A stretch of DNA of 64,000 nt from Clostridia bacterium (GTDB taxonomy: Bacteria > Bacillota > Clostridia > Lachnospirales > Lachnospiraceae), in contig CAJTEN010000005.1 of the NCBI GenBank assembly GCA_910575245.1, positions 62,001 through 126,000 of the forward strand. The letters run 5' to 3'. Below, piece by piece: positions 52,768 to 61,076 of this stretch (within the stretch, counting starts at the first letter, position 1; the number at the start of each line of letters is the position of its first letter). The notes below the pieces were generated by a model that saw only the letters and a program-made list of their open reading frames with translations, searched no databases and was not told where the DNA came from. The position numbers and the translations under genes are program-made.

Positions 52768-53436
52768 ATGGAACAAAAACTGATGATTATTGAAGACGAA
52801 CCCCTGATCCGCAACGAACTGCGTACACTTCTGGCCAGCAACGGCTATGAAGTGTCTGCTCCGGAAGATCTTACCGGAATTGTGGAACAGGTGAAGGCAG
52901 AAGAACCGCATTTGATCCTGCTTGACATCAAACTGCCTCATGACAGTGGTTTTTCTGTCTGTGCGCAGATCCGCGTCTTCTCCAATGCGCCGATTATCTT
53001 CGTGACAAGCTGCAGTACGGACATGGACGAGTTAAACAGCATTATGCTGGGCGGAGACGCTTTTATCACCAAGCCTTATAATACGGCCATTCTGCTTGCC
53101 AGGATCGCATCTTTACTCAAACGGGCATATCCGGCACATGGCAGCGAGCAGCTTAAGTACGGCGGTGCGGTGCTGCACCTGGATTCGGGCATGATAGCGT
53201 ATGGGGAGCAAAAGGCGGAACTTACTAAGAATGAACTTAAGATTCTGTATTATCTTTTTAAAAACGCAGGAAAAATCTGCAGCCGTGGCGACATTGTTGA
53301 ATTTCTATGGGACAATCAGCTCTATGTGGATGACAATGCCCTGAGCGTCAATATCAACCGCATTCGGGAGAAACTGGCCGGCATCGGGCTGGAGAACTTC
53401 ATCAAGACCAGACACAGGCAGGGATATACATTATGA
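52768..53436 (+). CDS. Response regulator, OmpR type (BceR-like)
   Basis: 222 residues from the ATG at 52768. Receiver domain with phospho-acceptor Asp in LLDIKLPHDSG (about 51) and Lys in TKPYN; winged-helix DNA-binding domain (about 125-222, ending RHRQGYTL). Overlaps the kinase gene as ATGA (53433-53436). Size and coupling match BceR-type regulators of peptide-antibiotic resistance. Confidence 0.92.
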   Translation: MEQKLMIIEDEPLIRNELRTLLASNGYEVSAPEDLTGIVEQVKAEEPHLILLDIKLPHDSGFSVCAQIRVFSNAPIIFVTSCSTDMDELNSIMLGGDAFITKPYNTAILLARIASLLKRAYPAHGSEQLKYGGAVLHLDSGMIAYGEQKAELTKNELKILYYLFKNAGKICSRGDIVEFLWDNQLYVDDNALSVNINRIREKLAGIGLENFIKTRHRQGYTL

Positions 53437-54446
53437 ACGGAAAATTGTACTGGAAAAATAAGCTGCCCTTTATACTCACGAACTTATTCTGCATGATTCT
53501 GATGACGCTGTTTCTGTTGGCTTGCGGCAATGCGGTAGCTGTCGTGGAGATGATTCTGATTGTGTGGGTGCTGATTCTGATGGCGGGAATGGGCATAGCT
53601 TACCGGAACCGGAAGAAGGAGCTGCAGAAGCTTCTGACAATGGCCGAAGGGCTGCAGGAGCGTTATCTGATCCAGGAGGTGATGAGACTTCCCGAGCGGG
53701 CGGACGATCAGGTCTATTATCAGCTGATGAAGATGGCGGGGAAGTCCATGCTGGAGCAGATCGGAGAAGTCCGGCGGGAACGGCTGGAATATAAAGAGTA
53801 CATTGAACAGTGGATCCATGAGATTAAAACGCCGATTGCGGCTATGAAACTGCTGTGTGAAAATCATCGTATGGATTTTACCAGAGAGCTGCTGCTGGAA
53901 CTGGAAAAGACAAACCGTTTTACGGAACAGGCTCTCTACTATGCCAGAAGTGAGCATACAGAAAAGGATTATGCCGTCAGGGAAATAAACCTGATCGACG
54001 TAGTGCATCAGGTGATTGCCGATAACAAATATCTGCTGCTTCATAACAAGGTGAGCCTGGAAGTAGCGGAGCGGATGGAGACGGTCTATTCTGATGAGAA
54101 GTGGCTCAGGTTTATTTTAAACCAGCTGGTTGCCAATGCGGTGCAATACCGTACAGAACAGCCTGTGTTGCGATTCTTTGCATATCAGCGGCAGGATCAG
54201 GTGATTCTGTCCGTGGAGGATAACGGCATCGGAATTCCGGCCTGTGACCTGCCCCGGATCTTCGAAAAGGGTTTCACGGGACAGAACGGTCGTATTATGC
54301 AGCAGGCCACAGGAATCGGCCTGTATCTGTGCAGGCGGCTCTGTGATAAACTGGGTGTCGGAATCATGGCGGAGTCATCCGGGGAGGGGACTGTGATCCG
54401 TCTTTCTTTCCATATTAATTGTCTGATCTGTGAGGTACAGGAGTGA
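53433..54446 (+). CDS. Intramembrane-sensing histidine kinase (BceS-like)
   Basis: 337 residues. Two membrane helices close together at the N-terminus (about 10-55) with almost no outside loop, H-box in QWIHEIKTPIAAMKLL (His about 126), N-box VANAVQY, and G-boxes DNGIGIP and GIGLYLCRRL. This is the BceS layout, where the partner ABC permease does the sensing. Overlaps the regulator by 4 bp, and its stop overlaps the permease GTG. Confidence 0.92.
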   Translation: MNGKLYWKNKLPFILTNLFCMILMTLFLLACGNAVAVVEMILIVWVLILMAGMGIAYRNRKKELQKLLTMAEGLQERYLIQEVMRLPERADDQVYYQLMKMAGKSMLEQIGEVRRERLEYKEYIEQWIHEIKTPIAAMKLLCENHRMDFTRELLLELEKTNRFTEQALYYARSEHTEKDYAVREINLIDVVHQVIADNKYLLLHNKVSLEVAERMETVYSDEKWLRFILNQLVANAVQYRTEQPVLRFFAYQRQDQVILSVEDNGIGIPACDLPRIFEKGFTGQNGRIMQQATGIGLYLCRRLCDKLGVGIMAESSGEGTVIRLSFHINCLICEVQE

Positions 54447-56311
54447 TATGGGGGCAAAGCCCTGGACTGAACTGTATTTTTTTCTTGTCGCAGGTAATCA
54501 GCATAGTGGTGGTGCAGTCTTTTGGAGAGATTTACCGTCTGCATTTTACGGTCTTTCCGGATACCCTGTTGGGAACAGTCCTGTTTTTCGGATTGTTGTT
54601 CCTTTGGATGGGCATGAAAAATGTATTACTCATACGCAGACGGAAAGTGATCGAGATGCTGCAGAGCAGTCACAACGGTACAGATGTGATACCTCTTCCT
54701 AAGCAGCTTGGCAGATGGGCAGCAGCCTGTGCGGCGATTTCCACAGTTGTGCTCGGGATGATGGTTTCTTTGCTGGACTGTATTTCAATATATCCGCATG
54801 TATTCTTTCGGATTTTGATGATTTCCTTTCTTGCTGCAGGGTTTCTGGCAGCCACGGTCTGTTTCTGGTTTGCAGGGAAAAGACGGAAGGAGGGCAGCCG
54901 CCCGTTGTTTGTCATGACAATTTGCGGTATGACGGAAGGGCTCCTGCTGCTATCCTCCTATCGTGTTTTCGAAACGCTTGCAGGGCAGGGGATGGCACCG
55001 GAGATTTATGTGATGGCGCCGCCTGTCTGTGCTTTTCTCCTGTTGGTTTTTTCGATGATTGCCTTATTCGGGAACCTGACCTGGTTTCTGTCAAAGGTGA
55101 TCCGTAAACCGTCTTCGGCGTATTATCATAATCTGTTTCTGGTGGGACAAATCAAGAGCCGTATGGGCAGCAGCTCCAAAACAATGGGAATCATCGCCTG
55201 CGTGCTCGCCGTTTCTTTGGTCTTGTTTGCATATCTGCCGGTACTGGCGGTGCGGATCGAAGCTTATCAGCGTGTCTTGTCTGTCTTTGATGTGCAGGTG
55301 GGAACCATGTATCCTGCGGTGGAGTCTGCGTTTCCGTCCGGTACGCTGGATTATGATGCGATCACAGAATATCTGGAGCAGGGAGGCTATCCTGTTACGG
55401 GAAAGGCACAGGGGGAGCTCTATCTGTTGGAGCCGGAGTATCCGGAGCCAGGCGGGAGGGATTTGCCTGCATTGGCGGTCACGCTTTCTGTATACAATGA
55501 ACTGCGTGCCCTGTCCGGATTGGCGCCGATAGGGCTTGCAGCTGATGAGTACGGCGTTACATGGGACAATGAGGCGTTGGAGTCCGATATCCGGAATCTG
55601 ACACAGAAGGTCCGGACGATACAGGCCGGGACGGCCAAACTCTCCAAAGCAGAAGGAGCGGATTATCAGGATCCGGTGGGAATCAGCCTGTTTACCTGCC
55701 AGATGGCGTCTGTCTATATTATACCTGACGATGCGGCGCAGGGACTGCGGACAGCGACAACGTTCTACAGTGCCAATACGGCCCGCCCTTTATCGTATGA
55801 ATTTGCCAGAAAGTTTGAGCAGGAAATGGGAGACTATCAAAGAAATCTTGGGAATTTTCCGTCGGAGTCTGCGTTTGTACGTCTGAACACACTGCAGAAC
55901 AACGAAGGGATCTCTACCATGCTGATGTTAAGCCTGATCGGCGCCTATGCCGCACTGGTGCTTCTGATCAGCAGCTTTACCATGCTGTCCGTGCAGCAGC
56001 TCACGGATGCAATAGAACAGAAGAGACGTTTCGGGATCATAGGAAAGCTGGGTGTGGAGCCGGAAGAGATCAACCGGAATATCCGGCAGCAGATGTACTT
56101 CTGGTTCGGACTGCCGGTGCTTACGGCATTGATCAGCAGTGCGGGCGTTCTGGCTTATTTGATCTGGAGCAGTTATAGAACTATTGTTGCGTATATTTCT
56201 CTGGCACAGATCGGCTTTATTTTTGCAGGTGTTTATATTGTCTTTCTGCTGATTCTGGGCTGCTATTTTACGGCGACTTATATCAGTGTGTGCGCGTCGG
56301 TTTTACAGTGA
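54443..56311 (+). CDS. FtsX-like ABC permease (BceB-like), irregular 5' end, no ATPase partner
   Basis: 622 residues from a GTG at 54443 that overlaps the BceS stop. About ten membrane helices with a large extracytoplasmic domain (about 285-470), then FtsX-type helices at the end, as in BceB transporters. The usual bceA ATPase gene, normally between bceS and bceB, is missing. The first residues look improvised: another frame reads KPWTELYFFL from the ATG at 54448 up to a T7 run at 54477-54483, where a one-base shift would join it to the main frame (FLSQVISIVVVQSFG). A deletion of bceA with the start of bceB, or a frameshift, is likely. May be non-functional. Confidence 0.75.
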   Translation: MIWGQSPGLNCIFFLSQVISIVVVQSFGEIYRLHFTVFPDTLLGTVLFFGLLFLWMGMKNVLLIRRRKVIEMLQSSHNGTDVIPLPKQLGRWAAACAAISTVVLGMMVSLLDCISIYPHVFFRILMISFLAAGFLAATVCFWFAGKRRKEGSRPLFVMTICGMTEGLLLLSSYRVFETLAGQGMAPEIYVMAPPVCAFLLLVFSMIALFGNLTWFLSKVIRKPSSAYYHNLFLVGQIKSRMGSSSKTMGIIACVLAVSLVLFAYLPVLAVRIEAYQRVLSVFDVQVGTMYPAVESAFPSGTLDYDAITEYLEQGGYPVTGKAQGELYLLEPEYPEPGGRDLPALAVTLSVYNELRALSGLAPIGLAADEYGVTWDNEALESDIRNLTQKVRTIQAGTAKLSKAEGADYQDPVGISLFTCQMASVYIIPDDAAQGLRTATTFYSANTARPLSYEFARKFEQEMGDYQRNLGNFPSESAFVRLNTLQNNEGISTMLMLSLIGAYAALVLLISSFTMLSVQQLTDAIEQKRRFGIIGKLGVEPEEINRNIRQQMYFWFGLPVLTALISSAGVLAYLIWSSYRTIVAYISLAQIGFIFAGVYIVFLLILGCYFTATYISVCASVLQ

Positions 56312-56329
56312 CAGATTCCTGCCCAAAAA

Positions 56330-56383
56330 CCCTCATATTAAGGGGGGAACATGGTTGTAAAACCCTTGATTTAAGGGTATACT
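56330..56383 (+). promoter_or_regulatory. Promoter with tandem palindromic operators for the HTH/HipA-like module
   Basis: TTGTAA (56355-56360), 17 bp, TATACT (56378-56383). A palindrome ACCCTTGATTTAAGGGT (56362-56378) fills the spacer, and a related one, CCCTCATATTAAGGG (56330-56344), lies upstream 32 bp away, centre to centre (about three helical turns). Consistent with repression by the module's own HTH protein. Confidence 0.7.
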
Positions 56384-56425
56384 AATAAAAGCAGATTTTT
56401 ATTATGGAGCAAGGAGCAATATAGT

Positions 56426-56968
56426 ATGGTCACATTTGCGATCCCGGATTCGGTAACCGGCAAAGATATCAAAATAATCCGAAAAAAACTGGAACTGACA
56501 CAGGCTGAGTTTGCTAATTTAGCCAATATCTCCAAAAAAACGGTTGAGAGATGGGAAACGGAAAGGAAACCGATAACCGGTCCGATCGTGACACTTGTAA
56601 AAATATTGAGTGAGTACCCGCAGATGGGAGAAGAACTGGTTATCCCGGACAAGACTTGTCCATTGCGGCTTCTGTATATGTCCGAAAACAATCTGTGTAC
56701 CATTATTGATGTGGATGAACGATACAGGAGAGTCAAGATATATAATTACACTAGGGATTGTATGTCGAGGGCATTCGGAAGAGAGGAACATCCCACATTC
56801 GAACAGTATGAAGAATTTCTGGAATCCAGGTGTTTTCCCAGAAGCCGGGATAAAATGAAGCTGATTCTGAGGGATCTGGATATTCCATTCTATGACCCGC
56901 TGCTGATTATAGAGAAGACAAAGGGGAAAATGGCAGAGGACAATTTCTGGCTTCAAATTGAAAGGTAA
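56426..56968 (+). CDS. XRE-type HTH protein with extra C-terminal domain (antitoxin-like)
   Basis: 180 residues. HTH at about 10-65 (DIKIIRKKLELTQAEFANLANISKKTVERWE). Residues 75-180 form a second domain with Tyr/charged content and the blocks FEQYEEFLESRCFPRSRDKMK and FYDPLLIIEKTKGKMAEDNFW. AAGGAGC precedes the ATG. Ends 6 bp before the HipA-like kinase gene. The arrangement matches HipB-type antitoxin plus kinase; the extra domain may serve the role of the separate HipS protein in HipBST systems, which is inference. Confidence 0.78.
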   Translation: MVTFAIPDSVTGKDIKIIRKKLELTQAEFANLANISKKTVERWETERKPITGPIVTLVKILSEYPQMGEELVIPDKTCPLRLLYMSENNLCTIIDVDERYRRVKIYNYTRDCMSRAFGREEHPTFEQYEEFLESRCFPRSRDKMKLILRDLDIPFYDPLLIIEKTKGKMAEDNFWLQIER

Positions 56969-56974
56969 TATATT

Positions 56975-57814
56975 ATGGTAGAACTTTTCGAGCAGCATAT
57001 CAAAACAGATGAGAGACAGTCTTCCAAGGGTAATCAACTGAAATGGGAAAACCAGAATGTCTGGTATAAGGCCGACTACGCGGGATATGAAGGATTGGCC
57101 GAATATATTGTATCTGCATTGCTCGGCTATAGTACTCTCGCATCAGAAGAGTATGTATTGTATCAGACAGAGAAGATACATTATAGGCACAGCCAGTACC
57201 TGGCGTGCAGAAGTGATGATTTCCTTCCGGAAGGATGGCAGTTAATCACTCTGGAGCGGCTTTTTCAGAACATGTATGGAGAAAGTCTGAACAGATCTGT
57301 TTATTCTATACAAGATTATGCGGGCAGGGTGCGTTTTCTGACTGAACAGACTGTCAGGATTACGGGATTACGGGAGTTTGGAGTGTATTTAAGTAAACTG
57401 TTGACGATAGATGCACTTTTTCTCAATGAGGACAGGCATACACACAATATCGCAGTGCTTCTGGACGATATGGGAAAGTATCATTACTGTCCGGTTTTTG
57501 ATAACGGCGCTTCGCTGCTGTCCGATACTACAATGGATTATCCGATGACAGGTGAAGTGTTCGTCCTGATGGGAGAAGCGAAAGCGAAAACAATCTGCCA
57601 GGATTTCGATGAGCAGTTGGATATTGTAGAACAATTGTACGGACAACATATTAAGTTTCGTTATGACGCAAAGACTATAGACAGGATTCTGTCGGAAGAA
57701 GCATATTATCCGGAGGACATTAAACAGAGAGTGAGACAGATTCTTGTCAGCCAGAAGCGAAAGTACAGATACCTTTTTACAGACAATGTGGCAAGTACAG
57801 AAGGATTGGTATAG
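56975..57814 (+). CDS. HipA-like Ser/Thr kinase, short form (toxin-like)
   Basis: 279 residues, far shorter than HipA (about 440) and close to the HipT form lacking the N-terminal subdomain. Kinase features: a Ser/Gly-rich loop SSKGNQLK (about 16-23), ATP-site Lys32 in WYKADY, catalytic-loop Asp153 and Asn158 in NEDRHTHNIAVL, and metal-binding Asp176 in VFDNGASLL. Partner of the HTH gene 6 bp upstream. HipA-type kinases phosphorylate tRNA synthetases and induce growth arrest. The target here is unknown. Confidence 0.8.
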   Translation: MVELFEQHIKTDERQSSKGNQLKWENQNVWYKADYAGYEGLAEYIVSALLGYSTLASEEYVLYQTEKIHYRHSQYLACRSDDFLPEGWQLITLERLFQNMYGESLNRSVYSIQDYAGRVRFLTEQTVRITGLREFGVYLSKLLTIDALFLNEDRHTHNIAVLLDDMGKYHYCPVFDNGASLLSDTTMDYPMTGEVFVLMGEAKAKTICQDFDEQLDIVEQLYGQHIKFRYDAKTIDRILSEEAYYPEDIKQRVRQILVSQKRKYRYLFTDNVASTEGLV

Positions 57815-57859
57815 CAATATGTAACTGCCCGGCGCCTGAGTTTGCTAACCGCAGCGGAG

Positions 57860-57888
57860 TTGTAGTTCAAAACATTTTTGTGTATACT
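57860..57888 (+). promoter_or_regulatory. Candidate promoter of AAA/PD-(D/E)XK paralog 5
   Basis: TTGTAG (57860-57865), 17 bp, TATACT (57883-57888), 114 bp upstream of the ATG at 58002. Confidence 0.5.
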
Positions 57889-58001
57889 TATAGATAAACT
57901 TCATCCTGCGGCCAAACTGCCGGATGAGGTGTGCCCTGTAAGATAAAGCGATTCGCTGACAGCAATATCCGTAACCATATTCATAGTCGGGAGGAAGACA
58001 T

Positions 58002-59564
58002 ATGTATTACCTGAACACAAACACGCAGATCATATTGTTTCGGGATGCTCTCAACAGTGAGATTTATGTGGATAAAAGTAAGCTCATTGGGAAAATATCT
58101 CCTATGATCCGGACTAACGGGAAGTATATCTGTATAACCAGGCCGCGCCGATTTGGTAAAACGGTCAATGCAAATATGCTGGGAGCATATTATACGAAAG
58201 GATATGATACTCACGAATTGTTTGAGAATCTGGCAATTGCGGGTGAGCAGGGATTCAAAGAGAATATCAACAGATATAATGTAATTCATATAGATTTCAG
58301 TATTATGCCGGACTTTTGCAGTGACTATCATATTTATCTGAGCAGCATTATCAGAAAGCTGCAGGAAGATCTGACGGAAACGTATCCGGAATTAAAAGGA
58401 AAAGTATATGAAAGTGTAAATGAAATGCTACAATCCACAGGGGATTCCTTTATTTTCATTCTGGATGAGTGGGATTCCGTTTTCTATGAGAGCTATGTTA
58501 CCGGAGCAGATAAAATACACTTCATGAAGTTTCTGAAAGCTTTGTTGAAGGACAAACCATATGTGGACCTGGCATACATGACAGGGGTACTGCCGATAGC
58601 AAAATATTCCAGCGGGTCAGAGCTTAATATGTTCTGGGAATATAATTTTATGAATGACCGTACGTTTGAGGAACAGTTCGGGCTTACGGAAGATGAAGTA
58701 AAAGGGCTGTGCCTGAGGTATCCGAAGGTCAGCTATGAAGAATTGGAATGGTGGTATGACGGTTATCTTATGGAAGATGGCAGGCACTTATTTAATCCCC
58801 GCTCGGTAAACAGAGCGTTGGTAGACGGATGCTGCCGGAATTACTGGACCGAGACAGGGCCTATGAATGAGGTGGCGGACTGCATAGAACACAACGTGGA
58901 TGCAGTGCGGGAAGATATTGTCAGAATGGTATCGGGGATTCCGGTAGAAGCTGATCTGGGCGGGTACAGCGTAATCGAGCAGGAGATGAATACCAGGGAC
59001 GAAATACTGTCGGCTATGGTGGTGTATGGATTTTTGATGTACCATGACGGGTATCTGCGGATTCCGAATCATGAACTAATGGAGAAGTATCAGAGGGTGT
59101 TGTCGCGGGAGAGCATGGGAGAAGTGAAGCAGATTGTGGATTCTTCCAGAGATATGCTGTCGGCGACGTTAGCGGCCGATACCCAGAGGGTGGCGGATGT
59201 ACTGGAATCGGTTCATGACAGAGAGATTCCCTTTCTGGAATATAATGATGAGAATGCACTCTCCTGTGTGATTACACTGTGCTATCTGTATGCACGGAGG
59301 GATTACCGTATCGAGAGGGAAGCAAAAAGCGGGAAAGGATATTGTGATTTCCTGTTTCTGCCCAAGAGAAAAGGGAGGGCTGCGATTATTCTTGAACTGA
59401 AGGTGGATGACTCTCCGGAAAATGCAATCGAACAGATAAAACAACGGAAGTATGTGCAGAGGGTGGAGGAGTATGGCGAGGTTTTATTGGTCGGAATCAG
59501 TTATGACAGGAAGGCGAAGAAGCATTCCTGTCTGATCGAAAAACATGGCTGTCACGAGGATTGA
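58002..59564 (+). CDS. AAA-ATPase-like / PD-(D/E)XK nuclease-like protein (paralog 5)
   Basis: 520 residues; GGGAGGAAG before the ATG. P-loop TRPRRFGKT (46-54), Walker B FIFILDEWDSVF (about 148), and nuclease-like GKGYCDFLFLPKRKGRAAIILELK (about 445-470; Asp, Glu and Lys of the D-ExK pattern present). Closest to 13282-14841 in start and mid-region. Its 3' end overlaps the end of the converging LacI gene by 13 bp. Confidence 0.88.
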   Translation: MYYLNTNTQIILFRDALNSEIYVDKSKLIGKISPMIRTNGKYICITRPRRFGKTVNANMLGAYYTKGYDTHELFENLAIAGEQGFKENINRYNVIHIDFSIMPDFCSDYHIYLSSIIRKLQEDLTETYPELKGKVYESVNEMLQSTGDSFIFILDEWDSVFYESYVTGADKIHFMKFLKALLKDKPYVDLAYMTGVLPIAKYSSGSELNMFWEYNFMNDRTFEEQFGLTEDEVKGLCLRYPKVSYEELEWWYDGYLMEDGRHLFNPRSVNRALVDGCCRNYWTETGPMNEVADCIEHNVDAVREDIVRMVSGIPVEADLGGYSVIEQEMNTRDEILSAMVVYGFLMYHDGYLRIPNHELMEKYQRVLSRESMGEVKQIVDSSRDMLSATLAADTQRVADVLESVHDREIPFLEYNDENALSCVITLCYLYARRDYRIEREAKSGKGYCDFLFLPKRKGRAAIILELKVDDSPENAIEQIKQRKYVQRVEEYGEVLLVGISYDRKAKKHSCLIEKHGCHED

Positions 59565-60580
59565 ATACTCTGCAGCGTGGGACAGCTCTCACGTGCAATA
59601 TACGGGGTCGGAAATGCAACGCTCCTGGGAGCATATTGAAACGTATTAAGGGAGTCGGACAGTATTTTCAGGCACTCCCGGGCCATATCTTCCAGAGGCA
59701 GGCTGACTACTGAGAGGGAGGGGACACAGTACTCTTCCTGTTCGGGCCGTCCGCTTCCGACACTGATGATCTCAATCTGGCCGGGAATTTGAATCCCTTT
59801 CTCATAGAAAGCCTTGAGTGCACCCAGGGCGATGCTGTCGGAAGTACAGAAAAGGCAGTCGGGGAGGGGATTCAGGTCGCATAAAGTAAGCGCTCCAAGG
59901 TAGCCGCCCTGCATTGTGTCATCTACCGTTACGGCAACAGGGCGTTCCATTCCCGATTCGTTTATCTGAAATTCAAACATATTGGTTCTGATATTCATTC
60001 CGGGGAAGGTAGCCGGGGATTTCAACAGAGCCGGATGCTTTTTTCCATGTGCTGCGAATATTTGAGCCGGAAGAAGTCCGATCGTCTTGTCATCCATCGT
60101 CACTGTCGAATATTTCTTTGAATACCTGTTGTACAGGACGATAGGAATATGGAAGTCGTTGTTTTCCAGATATTCCATATCAGGTTCCGAAGGATTGCAG
60201 ATGATGATTGCGCTTGTTGTGAGTACGGATTCCTGTGTCAGAATATCGTGCAGGTGATTATTTTCGTAAGGTACGATAGAAAGCTGAAACTGATAGCCAT
60301 TTTCTATAATTGCTGTCTGAAGTCCCTTCAAAAAGCGGGAAAGCAGATGAATCCGGTTGTCTGATACCCAATACAAAGAGATGTTGGATTTGGCTGAAAG
60401 GCTGCCTCTCAGAATTTTAGCCTGAATATTTGGTTTATAACCCAGTTCTCTGGCTGTCTCCAGAATTCTATGCTGGGTTTCTTTTTTGATCTTTCGTTTA
60501 TCGCCGTTTCCCTTTAGGACGATAGAAACAGTGCTTGGGGAAAGTTCCAGCCGGGCGGCGATATCTTTAATAGTAGCCAT
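59552..60580 (-). CDS. LacI-family transcriptional regulator
   Basis: 342 residues from the ATG at 60580, with GGGAGG upstream. HTH at 1-25 (TIKDIAARLELSPSTVSIVL) and a sensor domain (about 60-330) with CTSDSIALGALKAF and PSLSVVSLP. Divergent from the dipeptide-type ABC operon at 61077, whose promoter carries two TACAACGTTGTA-like palindromes, the probable binding sites. Confidence 0.9.
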   Translation of the reverse strand: MATIKDIAARLELSPSTVSIVLKGNGDKRKIKKETQHRILETARELGYKPNIQAKILRGSLSAKSNISLYWVSDNRIHLLSRFLKGLQTAIIENGYQFQLSIVPYENNHLHDILTQESVLTTSAIIICNPSEPDMEYLENNDFHIPIVLYNRYSKKYSTVTMDDKTIGLLPAQIFAAHGKKHPALLKSPATFPGMNIRTNMFEFQINESGMERPVAVTVDDTMQGGYLGALTLCDLNPLPDCLFCTSDSIALGALKAFYEKGIQIPGQIEIISVGSGRPEQEEYCVPSLSVVSLPLEDMARECLKILSDSLNTFQYAPRSVAFPTPYIARESCPTLQSIQSS

Positions 60581-61076
60581 GACAACCTCCCATATATCAT
60601 ATTCAAAGTAATCTTCTACATGGCCAGTCTGCCGTATTTGCAGATGTATGGAGAGTTTTGCTGTGAAGATCGGAACTATTATAGTTTCTTCTCTATTTAC
60701 AATAAACGAGATTAGTTGGAAATGCAAGTTAAATACACTTTAATTCGCTTTAGCTTATACTCTATGCTTTGGGTACTTGCATCTGCTCTGTTGTGCTCAA
60801 AAATATCACCTTCTTCACTGCCCTTACTTATACGTCTAACGATCTTTTTTGAAAACGGAATTTTTCGTGAATTTCAATGGAGAAATAAGGATGAACTGTT
60901 ACAAGGGGTTCTTTTGATGTTTAAGCATAATTTATAAAAAATAAAGATTAATTTTGTCAACAATTCATAAATTTCAAAATTACAACGTTGTACTATTGAC
61001 AAAAGCTTACCGGAGAAATAGAATGAGAACATAAAGTACAACGTTATACCAAAATATACCTTAAAGGAGGAAAAGT
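60581..61076. other. Divergent control region of LacI regulator and ABC operon
   Basis: 496 bp without a convincing gene. Carries a short family A arm match (TGAACTGTTAC near 60894) and, at 60981-61048, a clear promoter with two operators. A 73-codon ORF at 60716 has no ribosome site and no recognisable features. Confidence 0.7.
60981..61048 (+). promoter_or_regulatory. Promoter with two LacI-type operators
   Basis: TTGACA (60996-61001), 17 bp, TAGAAT (61019-61024). TACAACGTTGTA, a perfect palindrome, lies at 60981-60992, abutting the -35. A second site, TACAACGTTATA, lies at 61037-61048 just after the expected start of transcription. Flanking operators 56 bp apart suit repression by the divergent LacI protein. 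Confidence 0.85.

Noticed and set aside
56426..57814. Full HipA toxin
   Set aside because: The kinase lacks the N-terminal subdomain and is 279 residues, so it was called a short HipA/HipT-like form rather than HipA.
60716..60937. 73-codon plus-strand ORF in the LacI/ABC divergent region
   Set aside because: No ribosome site, no motif, and it lies in an AT-rich control region containing repeat fragments.
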